Shown here piece by piece: positions 43,772 to 52,474 of a DNA stretch of 64,000 bases. The number at the start of each line of letters is the position of its first letter. The first letter of the stretch is position 1. The DNA lies in contig JBMYRH010000006.1 in NCBI GenBank assembly GCA_049602155.1, forward strand, positions 239,446-303,445, written 5' to 3'. The DNA comes from JBMYRH01 sp049602155. Lineage in GTDB: Bacteria > Myxococcota_A > UBA9042 > PHBI01 > JBMYRH01. A program made the translations under genes and the position numbers. Below the pieces are notes generated by a model that ran no database searches, was not told where the DNA came from, and saw only the letters and a program-made list of their open reading frames with translations.

Positions 43772-43870
43772 GGAAGTGCATCTGTCCTGGTGGGCGGCAC
43801 GGTCTTCAAAATCGTTGTAGAGCGTTGAAAGGCGCCTCTAGGGGGGTTCGATTCCCCTGCATTTCCGCCA
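43772..43870 (+). tRNA. selC: tRNA-Sec (UCA anticodon), selC
   Basis: The 99-base sequence shows the special features of bacterial selenocysteine tRNA. The acceptor stem has eight pairs (GGAAGTGC with GCATTTCC, one G-T). The D stem has six pairs (CTGTCC with GGGCGG) closed by a four-base TGGT loop. The anticodon stem ACGGT/ATCGT carries the loop CTTCAAA with anticodon TCA, which reads UGA. A long variable arm contains TAGAG/CTCTA. The T arm has the loop TTCGATT. The CCA end is encoded (GCCA). It resembles E. coli selC over the D and anticodon arms. The host should therefore insert selenocysteine somewhere; selA, selB and selD are not in this window. Confidence 0.93.
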
Positions 43871-43892
43871 CTTCTCCCCCCTCTCGGAGAAT

Positions 43893-43922
43893 CGCAGCGC
43901 CGGCCCCGCCGGGGCCGCTGCG
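43893..43922. terminator. Strong GC hairpin between selC and the convergent gene
   Basis: CGCAGC pairs with GCTGCG, and after a three-base bulge GGCCCC pairs with GGGGCC around a GCC loop. It lies 22 bases after the tRNA end and directly next to the stop of the convergent RnfD-like gene. No T-run follows on either strand, so termination may be rho-assisted or the hairpin may just protect transcript ends. Confidence 0.55.
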
Positions 43923-43924
43923 TG

Positions 43925-45628
43925 TCATCGCACAAGGTTGCCGCAAGGCGTGTCGTCCGAGCCTCCAAGGGCGCTCCAGCATCGCAGCTCGGCTTCGATG
44001 TTGAAGGGTTCACAGTGTAGCGGGTTGACCTCGCACGAGAGCCGCCCGGTCTCGTCAATGTGGACAAAGCGGCTCTGGTTCTCGAGGTGGAAGTGAGCCT
44101 CGGACTCGAAGAAGCGCCCCTTGCCTCCGCCGGAGACGTAGAGCCCGAACACGATGAGCCAGGCCATGACGTGGCGACGATTCAGACCGTGCCTTAACCA
44201 GGTCATGCGCTCGTCGAAGGCACCACCCACCTTGTCGAAGAAGGGGACGAGCCCATTGATGAGGGGGATGAGGAGGACCTTGGAGTAGAAGTCGGAGACA
44301 CCGTTGATCTCCAGCCCCATCGAGACCGTGCTGATGATCAGGCCCGCGCTGACGCCGTAAAGGATTTGACCGCCCGGGGTGCGGGGGCTCGTCGCTGGAT
44401 CGGTGATGAGGAGCGCAAGGACCAGCAGGATGGGCGCCCAGTCTGGGCCAAGCCAGTAGGGATCGTAGACAGGCCCGATGAGGGCCATCGCAAGAAAGCT
44501 AGAGAGGGTCACGAGGACCACCGGGACGCGCAGGTGCGCGATGGTGGCGACGATGACGATGAGCTCAGCCATGTTGGGGGGCAGGTTCAAGTAGTGCGCG
44601 ATGTCTCCATCTGGGAGGTCCGCGAGCCGCCAAACGCCGGGTTCGCTCGACCCGTCCAAGGTCAACCAGAGGGCACCGATGACCGCCAAACCAAGGGCTG
44701 AGGGGTTGAAGATGTGCCGGCCGCCGCGGCGCAGGAAGATCTTTGAAGCAATGGCGGCCGTCAGCGCGATGGCCACCATGTAATGCTCGATCCACTCGCT
44801 GTACTGGACGAAGAGGTTCGTGCTGAGAACGATCGGCACCGGGCCAAACGAGATCCGCCACCGCTTGAGGAACCACAGAGAGAGGGCCATCTCGAGCACA
44901 TAGACGTACGCGAGCTGCGCCAGGATGAAAGGCAGGTGATCTGCCAGTTCGCGCCAGTAGAGCCCCCAATACAGGAAGAGGGTGCTCTGAAGGATCGCGG
45001 GCAAGAGGTGGGTACGTTTGTAGTGAACGACCAGGACGTCGTCCCACGTCGCGCGCCTGACCTGCGCGCCGATCGCCCCGAAGAGCAGCAAGGAGAGCAA
45101 TAGGGGGAGCCACAGGATGATGGCCTCTCCGCGGACCTGCCGAACCGACGCAGCGTCCTCGGTCGGCGGGCGTATCGCGGGGATGTAATACCCACCTCGG
45201 TCTTTGGCCTCTACCCGGTCCATTGCAGCGGTCATCGCGGCTCGAACCGAGGCGTCCTCGGAGCGCTCAGGTCGCATCATGAAGCTCTTGGAGGTCCGCC
45301 CATCGACCTGCGCGAGGCTGCGATGGTGGAGGCTCAGCGCCCCTACGACCTCTTCGCCCCCGTCCGCAGACGCCTGAACGAGGCGGAAACGGACGCTGTC
45401 GTGGTCCATGCGATCGAGCTGAAAGCGATACACGTCATCGGGCGCATATCCGTCGAGCAGCGCTGCGACGGCCGGCCGCATGTGAGCAGGGAGCTGAACC
45501 GCGCTCGTGGACGCGACGGCCGGGTTCGCTGACGTCATGATCAGGACCACCAAGAGCGCCGAGCACGCCCAAGCCGCCTTTCCCCTGCCTATTGGCCGTG
45601 CGGCGCTCAGTGCTGGGCCTCCCGACAC
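43925..45628 (-). CDS. Stand-alone RnfD/NqrB-family membrane protein with N-terminal periplasmic domain
   Basis: The 567-residue product has a signal peptide (ALLVVLIMTSANPAVA), a soluble region of about 130 residues, then about ten membrane segments from residue 170 to 510. Signatures of the NQR2/RnfD/RnfE family are GRHIFNPSALGLAVIGALWL, LLITDPATSPRTPGGQILYGVSAGL and FNPS/TDPATSP spacing. The covalent FMN motif (S/T-G-A-T) usual in RnfD was not found. Family members move electrons and ions in Rnf and Nqr complexes, but no other Rnf or Nqr gene is nearby, so the partner is unknown. The C-terminal 60 residues form a Cys-containing tail. It begins with GTG, 22 bases inside the upstream small gene, suggesting coupled translation. 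Confidence 0.78.
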   Translation of the reverse strand: MSGGPALSAARPIGRGKAAWACSALLVVLIMTSANPAVASTSAVQLPAHMRPAVAALLDGYAPDDVYRFQLDRMDHDSVRFRLVQASADGGEEVVGALSLHHRSLAQVDGRTSKSFMMRPERSEDASVRAAMTAAMDRVEAKDRGGYYIPAIRPPTEDAASVRQVRGEAIILWLPLLLSLLLFGAIGAQVRRATWDDVLVVHYKRTHLLPAILQSTLFLYWGLYWRELADHLPFILAQLAYVYVLEMALSLWFLKRWRISFGPVPIVLSTNLFVQYSEWIEHYMVAIALTAAIASKIFLRRGGRHIFNPSALGLAVIGALWLTLDGSSEPGVWRLADLPDGDIAHYLNLPPNMAELIVIVATIAHLRVPVVLVTLSSFLAMALIGPVYDPYWLGPDWAPILLVLALLITDPATSPRTPGGQILYGVSAGLIISTVSMGLEINGVSDFYSKVLLIPLINGLVPFFDKVGGAFDERMTWLRHGLNRRHVMAWLIVFGLYVSGGGKGRFFESEAHFHLENQSRFVHIDETGRLSCEVNPLHCEPFNIEAELRCWSALGGSDDTPCGNLVR

Positions 45629-45804
45629 GCCTTGGCGCAGTCGCGGAACGCATCACCTGAGCAATCGACGTCTGCGGTGAGCGCCCCGGTGCAGTGGGCT
45701 GCCTGACACTCCCGGACACACGCGGTCTCACCCTGACACATCCCCATCTGCATGGCGGTGACGGCGATGACGATGATCCCGATGGCGATAGCGACTGCGC
45801 GCAT
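45607..45804 (-). CDS. Small Cys-rich secreted or membrane-anchored protein
   Basis: A 65-residue product with one N-terminal hydrophobic segment (IAIGIIVIAVTAMQM) and six or more Cys in CQGETACVRECQAAHC, DCSGDAFRDCAKAC, likely three or four disulfides or metal ligands. No family was recognised. It overlaps the start of the RnfD-like gene, so a partnership in the same membrane complex is plausible. The hydrophobic N-terminus could be a signal or an anchor. Confidence 0.65.
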   Translation of the reverse strand: MRAVAIAIGIIVIAVTAMQMGMCQGETACVRECQAAHCTGALTADVDCSGDAFRDCAKACREAQH

Positions 45805-46000
45805 GGCGGCTCCCCTGACTGACCTCTCGCTTTAGGGGCCACCTCACAGGGCGGCCACCCCTGGACCCGCAGCCATCTTGGACGCGGACCCCGGCAAGGA
45901 TGGCGCAAAAGCGCCCTCGGGGGAACAAGGGGACCGCCACTCGCCTGGAATTCAGCGTGATTTTTTCGACAGGCCCCAGGGGCCATGGTGCCCTTGGGCT

Positions 46001-47779
46001 ATGAAAACTACACGCCCCCTGCTCGCCGTCATGGCTCTCGTTGTACTCACCGCTGGACTGGCAACAGCTCGCGTCGTTGCCGCTGGGACCTGCACCGCGA
46101 AGGCGCCTAAGAACGCCTGCGGGGAGTGCCGTTATGAATCACAATGCGGGGGCACCGAGAGCTCGCGCCTCTGCCACGCTCAGCCGCCGAAAGCCTGCAA
46201 GGCGATCGAGGTCCAGAAGCCCGTGGCACCAGAGCCCGCAGCGCCGGCACCGGTGACGACAAAGGCCGCCCCGGCGACCCCGCCAGTCATCGCGATCACC
46301 GCCACCGTCGCCCCGAAGGCAGCCCCCAAGGCCACCCCGAAGGTGGTTGAGGCGACGCCCGCGCCCGCCGCGGAGGTCGTCGAGGTGGCCCCAGCCCCCG
46401 TCACGACGCCTAGCAGCTCGGACGAGGTTGGCCTCGATGGGAGCTACGTCCCGACCCAATCCCACGGTGTCCTCGGCCTCGGCGCCGGGTTCGACATCGA
46501 GGGGGATCACCTGCACGAGGCGTTCTCCCTCGGGTGCACCACGACGCTGTCTTTGGCCTCGGTCAAAAAGGACGAGGCTGAGGTGAAGCTCATCGAGCGT
46601 TTTGGTCGCAGCTGCCGCCCTGACGCACGCCCCGCGGCTGGCGCAACCGTCGGCTCCATCGACACCCTGCGACGTGGCCCCAACGGTGAGGCGCTCGAGC
46701 TCCTCGTCGAGATGCCCGCGATGACCCGGGTGCGCCGCGCGTTCCGAGCCGCACGCTTGGGTGATGGCGACTACAAGGCGACCGACGACACCTGGGTGCA
46801 ACTCCGAGGGACCGCAGCCATCGTGCGCCGCGGCTCCTGCCTCGTCCTCGCGCGGATGGCTGACCGAGGAGCGACTGACAGCGCGGACCTCAGGCTCATC
46901 GAGGTCTCCGGATGTGACGACATCTCCCCGGCCCCCGGCGCGACCGTTGGCAAAGTCAGCATCGCCAAGACCGCGGTCGTTGACGCTGAGGAGATCACGA
47001 CCGACCTCAAGCTAGAGCTCAAGGGCGCCTACTGGACCGCCGCTAGACAGCAGGCCGGGCCGCCCCTCGGTATGCAGCGCGGCGTCACTTCAAACTGGAC
47101 TGGCGCTTACGACGGCCCGAAAGGCGGCACGCTCACCTTGCTCGCTCCGCACGCTGGCACCTACGCCCTCAACGACGGCACCACCACCTGCTCGCTGCCC
47201 CTTGAGGTCGCTCAGGTCAACGGCTCGGTGGAGGCACGTGTCTCTACCGCGATGGGCGCGCGCATCCGACCTGTCGGCTGCCCAGCGTACCTTCCGGGTC
47301 AGCTCGCCTTCCGCTTGGATGGCTTGAAGACCACCGACGGCGGCTCGCTCCAGACGGTCGCTCACAACGGGATGGCCTTCACCCGACCCGGTCCCAGCCA
47401 GCAGTCACCGGCGCGACCCGAGCGCCCTCGCAAGATGGTCGCTAGCATCCGCGGTGAGGCCCCCGAGCCCGTCGCTGCCTCGGCATCGCCTAGGTTCGCA
47501 CGAGGCGGCGTGTCCGATGCGCTCAAGGCCGGGAAGAAGGCTGTCGACGCCTGCTACCAGCGCCGCGTGCAGATGCGCCGTGGTCTCGCAGGGAGCCTCT
47601 TCCTCGCGTGGCAGGTGGACGGCAACGGCACCGCCTACGATGTCCGAGTCCTTAAGGACTCGCTCGGTGACGGTCCCACCGCGCGCTGCGTGGTCCACGC
47701 CGTGCGCCGCATGCAGTTCCCAGCGGCGCCCGATGGCACCTATGAGGTCCGCACGCCGTTCCGGTTCACAGCCTACTAG
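46001..47779 (+). CDS. Exported protein with AgmX/PglI-type C-terminal domain
   Basis: The ATG at 46001 yields 592 residues starting with a signal peptide (LLAVMALVVLTAGLATA). A short Cys section (CGECRYESQCGG) is followed by an Ala/Pro/Lys-rich linker, then two or three similar beta-rich segments (one with GCTTTLSLASVKKDE, later CLVLARMADRGA, CSLPLEVAQVNG), each of which may bind or scaffold. The C-terminal 90 residues (DALKAGKKAVDACYQRRVQMRR, GSLFLAWQVDGNGTAYDVRV, PTARCVVHAVRRMQFP) match the AgmX/PglI C-terminal domain, a TonB-like fold; AgmX is needed for adventurous gliding in Myxococcus. A longer start at 45878 would precede the signal and is rejected. Confidence 0.8.
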   Translation: MKTTRPLLAVMALVVLTAGLATARVVAAGTCTAKAPKNACGECRYESQCGGTESSRLCHAQPPKACKAIEVQKPVAPEPAAPAPVTTKAAPATPPVIAITATVAPKAAPKATPKVVEATPAPAAEVVEVAPAPVTTPSSSDEVGLDGSYVPTQSHGVLGLGAGFDIEGDHLHEAFSLGCTTTLSLASVKKDEAEVKLIERFGRSCRPDARPAAGATVGSIDTLRRGPNGEALELLVEMPAMTRVRRAFRAARLGDGDYKATDDTWVQLRGTAAIVRRGSCLVLARMADRGATDSADLRLIEVSGCDDISPAPGATVGKVSIAKTAVVDAEEITTDLKLELKGAYWTAARQQAGPPLGMQRGVTSNWTGAYDGPKGGTLTLLAPHAGTYALNDGTTTCSLPLEVAQVNGSVEARVSTAMGARIRPVGCPAYLPGQLAFRLDGLKTTDGGSLQTVAHNGMAFTRPGPSQQSPARPERPRKMVASIRGEAPEPVAASASPRFARGGVSDALKAGKKAVDACYQRRVQMRRGLAGSLFLAWQVDGNGTAYDVRVLKDSLGDGPTARCVVHAVRRMQFPAAPDGTYEVRTPFRFTAY

Positions 47780-47842
47780 AACAGGGCGCGCACCTCGTGC
47801 GTTGACCTGAGTGCAATCACCACGGTCCCTGGGGAGGAGACC

Positions 47843-49126
47843 TTGGAGCGTCCCTTATATCGTCTTCGGTTAGCCTTGCCCTTCGGGCTCGGCTTCGCCT
47901 GCCTCTTTGCCTCCACCGCGGTCGCCGCAGTGGAGACCTTGGGTGTCGACACCGTCGTGGTCGGCACCACACCGGAGCAGGTCATCGCAGCGCCCTTAGA
48001 CCGGGTCGACAATGTCGTCCGACAGCAGGTCAGTGAGCGCCAACTTGTCGGGACCGCCATCGGCGTCATCAAGGGCGAGGAGATCACCTACCTGAAGGGC
48101 TACGGCTATGAGGACCTCGAGGCGGAGACGCCGCTGCTGGCGCAGCGCTCGATGATCCGCTGGGCGTCGATCTCTAAGCCCATCACCGCGGTCATCGCGG
48201 CCCGATTAGTGCGCGATGGGGTGATCGATCTCGACGTCCCCATCCAGACCTACTTCAAGCGCTATCGTGCGCCACGAACGCACGTATTGAAGTGCAAGAA
48301 GCGCCGCGATGAGGTGAAGCACAAGGGCAAAATGCTCCCGTGCGAGGATGGCTACGCAGACGTCAAAGTGCCCAAGTCGCAGCGCGTCGTTACGCTAAGG
48401 AGCCTGCTCGCACACACCTCTGGGGTGCGTGGCTATGGCGGGGGTCGCAAGGGCGCCACACCGTCCCGGAAGTACCTGAACAACCCCAGGACCAACAAAG
48501 GGCTCAGCTGGGGTTTAAAGAAGGTGCTGCGCAGCCCCTTCGCGTACATGCCGGGGACTGAGTACAGCTACTCGACCTTTGGGTTCAACTTGGCCGCAGT
48601 GGTGATGGAGCACGCGACGGGCAAAGACTTCCCGACCCTCATCGCCGAGCACGTGAGCGCCCCGGCCGGGCTCGAGACACTGCAGCCTGACTACGCATGG
48701 GTGGAGATCCCCAACCGCTCGGCGGGCTACAGGCTACCCAAGCGCAAGAAGGACGTCGTCCGCGCGAAGACCTATGACGTCAGCTGGAAGATGGCCGGAG
48801 GTGGCCTCATCTCGACGCCCCAAGACCTCGCCAGGTTCTGTCAGGGCTTGATGGGTGACACCTTGCTCACCGCCGATGAGAAGACGCTGCTCTGGACCGA
48901 GCAGACCAAGACAGACGGGGAGGGCACCGACTACGGCCTAGGCTTTAGCGTCGGAGATCGCGACGGCCGCGCTTATGTCGAGCACGCAGGCGTTCAGCCC
49001 AAGACCCGCAGCCACCTGCGCCTCTACCCCGAGGAGAACCTCTGCATCGTCGTCATGACCAACACGACGACCGCGAAGACCACCGCTCTCATCGACGGCA
49101 TCGACGACGCGCTGAAGCTCGACTGA
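47843..49126 (+). CDS. Class C beta-lactamase-like serine hydrolase
   Basis: The 427-residue product begins at TTG after a strong GGGGAGGAG and has a signal peptide ending near STAVAA. Catalytic motifs of the beta-lactamase/transpeptidase-like family are S109-I-S-K112 in RWASISKPITAV, Y-S-T in YSYSTFGFN (the tyrosine motif YxN reads YST), and HAG near the C-terminus (VEHAGVQPKTRS). Proteins of this group include esterases and D-aminopeptidases as well as beta-lactamases, so antibiotic resistance should not be assumed. A basic insertion with two Cys (CKKRRDEVKHKG, CEDGY) around residue 155-170 is unusual. It lies 63 bases after the AgmX/PglI-domain gene, likely in one operon. Confidence 0.88.
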   Translation: MERPLYRLRLALPFGLGFACLFASTAVAAVETLGVDTVVVGTTPEQVIAAPLDRVDNVVRQQVSERQLVGTAIGVIKGEEITYLKGYGYEDLEAETPLLAQRSMIRWASISKPITAVIAARLVRDGVIDLDVPIQTYFKRYRAPRTHVLKCKKRRDEVKHKGKMLPCEDGYADVKVPKSQRVVTLRSLLAHTSGVRGYGGGRKGATPSRKYLNNPRTNKGLSWGLKKVLRSPFAYMPGTEYSYSTFGFNLAAVVMEHATGKDFPTLIAEHVSAPAGLETLQPDYAWVEIPNRSAGYRLPKRKKDVVRAKTYDVSWKMAGGGLISTPQDLARFCQGLMGDTLLTADEKTLLWTEQTKTDGEGTDYGLGFSVGDRDGRAYVEHAGVQPKTRSHLRLYPEENLCIVVMTNTTTAKTTALIDGIDDALKLD

Positions 49127-49181
49127 GGCGGCCTTGCAGAGTCGACGCACCTCTGCCCCAATGGGTGACCGGAGGACGCGG

Positions 49182-49517
49182 ATGAACCAAGACTCATATG
49201 CTCAGATGTTGGCCGCAGTGCAGGCCTTTCACGACGCCCATGACTTCAAGAGCAAGGGCGGTGAGGACCTCGTGTACCGCGTCGCGCTCATGAGCGAGGA
49301 GCTGGGGGAGATCTCGGCGGCTGTCACCAAGGGCAAAGGCAAAGAGGCGCTCTCCGAGGAGTGCGCGGACCTCTTCATCTTGCTGCTGGGGACCGCCATC
49401 GCCGGAGACCTGGACCTGCCAGGGGCCTTCTGGGGAAAGATGGACGAGCTGATGGCGCGCTCGAGCAAGATGGTCGACGGGCGGATCCGCGTGTCCCGCT
49501 TCGAGGGCCAAGACTGA
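49182..49517 (+). CDS. MazG-like nucleotide pyrophosphohydrolase
   Basis: The 111-residue product has the metal-binding MazG signature: E39-E40-x-x-E43 in MSEELGEIS and E60-x-x-D63 in SEECADLFILLLG, separated by a short loop. All-alpha NTP pyrophosphatases of this group hydrolyse canonical or modified nucleoside triphosphates to monophosphates. GGAGG six bases before the ATG at 49182 supports this start over one at 49134. Short single-domain MazG proteins often act in house-cleaning or alongside phage and nucleotide metabolism genes. It ends seven bases before the stop of the convergent EGF/metzincin-like gene. Confidence 0.85.
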   Translation: MNQDSYAQMLAAVQAFHDAHDFKSKGGEDLVYRVALMSEELGEISAAVTKGKGKEALSEECADLFILLLGTAIAGDLDLPGAFWGKMDELMARSSKMVDGRIRVSRFEGQD

Positions 49518-49524
49518 GCGCGGC

Positions 49525-52413
49525 TTACTGGCAACCCAGGATAGGCCGGGTCACCACGTCCTCGACGACCTCCACAGTGGCGATGTAGCCCCCGTATTGG
49601 GCCCACGCCGCCAGCGGGATGCAGCTGCGCGGGCTTAGCGCCCCGCCGTCCTCTGTGTAGACCGCCAGCGTGTGCTCACCCTCCGGGACGTTGAAGAAGA
49701 CGTAGTGCTCACAGCTCGTGCCCGCCGGAAGGGGCAGAGAGGCGTCAATGACGGTAGCTGGGGACAGCGAGGTCACACAATAAGCGCCCTCGGAGGAGCC
49801 ATTGAGGGTCACCCGAGTCGACGTGATACCTGGGGAGACCTGCTCCCCATCATAGGTCAGCACGCTCGACCAGACGATGCCCGTGGCCGCCTCCTCGGAG
49901 ACCCCGGCCGCCGCGCGGACCGCGATGAGGTCGTCGACCTCGATGACGTTGGCCCAATAGTCGTAGACCGTGTCGGCGTCGGGTACTGCGTAGAAGAAGT
50001 AGTTGTAGAGCGTGCGGGCGAAGGGCCCCCCTTTGAGCTCGACGCTCGCGAAACTGTTGGCTGGGAGGTCGTAGAAGGTCATGACGCCGCCCTCGCCCCC
50101 TGTCTCGCAGAACTGGGTCGTCGCCGAGTCCAGGCAGGCCTCGAAGGTCACGCCGTTCGGGACGCTGTTCGGGAAGTGCCAGAAGAAGATGATACGGGCG
50201 TTGGTGTGGGGGTCACCGACGACGATCTCGCTGCGGAGGTAGGCCTCGACCAGCGGCGTGAACATCCGAGGCTCTGTGAGCTGCACGTAGGCGTCATAGA
50301 TGCTGATGGCCGCGCCCATGATGTTGTGGCCGATCTCACAGTGCATCGGCGTGGTCTGCTCACCGACCCACGTCGGCCCCAAGACCCCACCAAAGAGACC
50401 CTCGGGTGGCGGCCCATTGGGTAAGAGCCCGAGCGAATGCCCGACCTCATGACAGCCCACGAGGGCCGTAAATGCGGCCACCAGCTCGATCGCGTAGAGG
50501 ACCGCCTCCACACGAGCTGGGAGGTCCGGGCTGCCGATATCAAAGTCGGCCCCCAAGACGATGCCGTCTGCGAAGTCCGCCCCAAACGCTGTCCCCCCGA
50601 CCTGCGGGACGAGCTCGGCTGGGTAGCCCACGTTGAGGTTGCTGGTCAGGATGGCGCCCGCGACCTGCCCCGTCATCACGCCCAACTCGGGCGACTGCGA
50701 AACGTCCTCATTGCGCTGATTGTTGGCGTCGTATGGGCAGCGGCCCCAGACCGCGTCGCCCTTCGGATCCCAGCCGCCGATGGACAGCACGGAGAAATTC
50801 TCTGAAGAGCGCGGCCCAGAGCTGAACTCGCTCAGGGAAGGCGCCCCCGCCGCGTCGTCGAGGACGAAGCCGATGGGGATGCCGGCGTCGTCGCGCGGGT
50901 CGTAGCAGGCGACGAAGTGGCGCTTTATCGCCTGCTTGAGCTGTGCGCGGGACCACGCAGCGACGGCTGGGTTGTTGAGGTCCATCAAGCCAATCGCGGC
51001 CATGGCCTCGTCAAAGTCAGGGATGCCGTTGCCGTCAGCGATGAACGTGTTGGTCAGCCCGAGGAAGCCGATCGGCGCCGTGTGGCTCCAGACGTCTCGC
51101 TCAAAGGACAAGACCCAGGTCTGAGGTGCGGCCATGGGGTCCAGGTTGGCTGGGAGTGGGGTCGTCAGGAAGTCCATGGCCGCGGCGCCGACGTGCCCGC
51201 TGGGGCCCTCGACTGATGCACTGCAGGTGACCACGGCGTCGACGAGCGGCTCCGTGAAGGCGATGCAGACAGACCGCCAGCCGTCGTCTTCGAGCGCGCC
51301 ATCCATGGCGTACGACTCGCCTGCGGCCTTGGCGGTCAGCCCCTCCGCAATAAACGGCCGGTCACAGCTCAGGGAGAGGGTCGACCAGTCGACCGGCCCT
51401 GAGCCCTCGAGCGGCGCCACGTCCAAGCAGGTGCGCTCGAGCGACGTCCTCACGTAGAAGGCCTCGTTCGAGCCCAAGGAGGCATCAAAGTAGGGCAACG
51501 AGCCGTTGAGGTAGTCCGGGATTCGGCTGACCGTGAGGAAGATGGCGGGCGGATCGACCGGCGCCGTCGAGGTGCACGTCACGCCGTCCCCCTCAAAGCC
51601 CTCTTGGCACGCGCAGTCCCAGCTCCCGGGGACGTTGGTGCAGTCCGCAGCGGCATGGCAGTTGTCCGCACCGGTCGCGCACTCGTTCACGTCCTCACAG
51701 GAGGTGCCAGGCCCGGCGTAACCAGCGAGGCACTCGCAAGACCAGCTCCCGTCTGCGTTGGTGCACAGAGCGTCCGGAGCACAGTCGTCCAGCCCGAGCA
51801 GACACTCATCGACATCAGCGCAGGACTGCCCATCACCCGTGAACCCGCTGAGGCAGGTGCAAGTCCAGCCGAGCGCCGTGTCCTCGCAGGCCGCATGTTC
51901 GTCGCAATCATCGAGCTGATCCGCGCATTCATCGACGGCGACGACCACCACCTCACTGGCAACGTCATCTGCCCCGGAGGCCACATCTGCGGGCCCCAGC
52001 GTGTCACCTTCGGGGGCGTGGCTCGTGTCCGTCGCGTCACTGCTCACGGTGCCCGCCGTGTCCCCTCGGTCCGCGACGTCCGAGGCCCCGTGCGAGTCGC
52101 CCACGAACAAAGCATCACCCTGCGGTATTGATGCATCCAACACCTCTGCATCGTCGCCTGCCGTGGCGCCGTCTGGAGCCCCCCCCACATCGACAGGCCC
52201 TGACCCAGCCGCAGCGGCGTCCGCTGCGACGTCGACAGTGTCCGCGACCGCGCCGTCGTCGTCCGCCGCCACAGCCGCATCGAGGCTGCTCTCATGCCCC
52301 TGCGGGGCGAGGACGTCCGGGGTGTAGACGGCGGTAGGCGGAACCTCCTTCAAGCACCCAGAGAGGAGCCCGGCGAGGCAGCATGCAATCCAAAACCGCG
52401 AGGGGAGCGACAT
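49525..52413 (-). CDS. Lipoprotein with EGF-like repeats and metzincin-like zinc motif
   Basis: The 962-residue product has a lipoprotein signal (GLLSGC), an Ala/Asp-rich linker of about 140 residues, and three EGF-like repeats, two of them with the calcium-binding DVDEC/DVNEC start (about 165-285). A domain from about residue 300 to 650 follows, then GCHEVGHSLGLLPNG with HExxH at residues 655-659, and a possible Met-turn in IGHNIMGAAIS 40 residues on. The position of the third metzincin ligand after GLL is Pro rather than His or Asp. The C-terminal 250 residues look beta-sandwich. It could be a secreted protease or a degenerate one that binds matrix material. Confidence 0.8.
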   Translation of the reverse strand: MSLPSRFWIACCLAGLLSGCLKEVPPTAVYTPDVLAPQGHESSLDAAVAADDDGAVADTVDVAADAAAAGSGPVDVGGAPDGATAGDDAEVLDASIPQGDALFVGDSHGASDVADRGDTAGTVSSDATDTSHAPEGDTLGPADVASGADDVASEVVVVAVDECADQLDDCDEHAACEDTALGWTCTCLSGFTGDGQSCADVDECLLGLDDCAPDALCTNADGSWSCECLAGYAGPGTSCEDVNECATGADNCHAAADCTNVPGSWDCACQEGFEGDGVTCTSTAPVDPPAIFLTVSRIPDYLNGSLPYFDASLGSNEAFYVRTSLERTCLDVAPLEGSGPVDWSTLSLSCDRPFIAEGLTAKAAGESYAMDGALEDDGWRSVCIAFTEPLVDAVVTCSASVEGPSGHVGAAAMDFLTTPLPANLDPMAAPQTWVLSFERDVWSHTAPIGFLGLTNTFIADGNGIPDFDEAMAAIGLMDLNNPAVAAWSRAQLKQAIKRHFVACYDPRDDAGIPIGFVLDDAAGAPSLSEFSSGPRSSENFSVLSIGGWDPKGDAVWGRCPYDANNQRNEDVSQSPELGVMTGQVAGAILTSNLNVGYPAELVPQVGGTAFGADFADGIVLGADFDIGSPDLPARVEAVLYAIELVAAFTALVGCHEVGHSLGLLPNGPPPEGLFGGVLGPTWVGEQTTPMHCEIGHNIMGAAISIYDAYVQLTEPRMFTPLVEAYLRSEIVVGDPHTNARIIFFWHFPNSVPNGVTFEACLDSATTQFCETGGEGGVMTFYDLPANSFASVELKGGPFARTLYNYFFYAVPDADTVYDYWANVIEVDDLIAVRAAAGVSEEAATGIVWSSVLTYDGEQVSPGITSTRVTLNGSSEGAYCVTSLSPATVIDASLPLPAGTSCEHYVFFNVPEGEHTLAVYTEDGGALSPRSCIPLAAWAQYGGYIATVEVVEDVVTRPILGCQ

Positions 52414-52474
52414 GGGCGAATGCTACTACGGCTATCAGCCCGATAGAAATAATCCCTGCGTCCGTTCTGCCCGC

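Noticed and set aside
42140..43828. A 562-codon open frame antisense to the deiminase-like gene, running toward selC
   Set aside because: It is antisense to a gene with clear motifs, has no recognisable domains and runs into selC; long open frames opposite GC-rich genes are common.
43890..43927. GC hairpin right after the UGA stop of the RnfD-like gene, considered as a SECIS element
   Set aside because: The loop and bulge do not fit bacterial SECIS rules, and read-through would enter the antisense of selC; the protein has a natural end before it.
43720..44004. A 94-codon open frame on the plus strand overlapping selC
   Set aside because: It reads straight through the tRNA and the GC hairpin and has no ribosome binding site or family signature.
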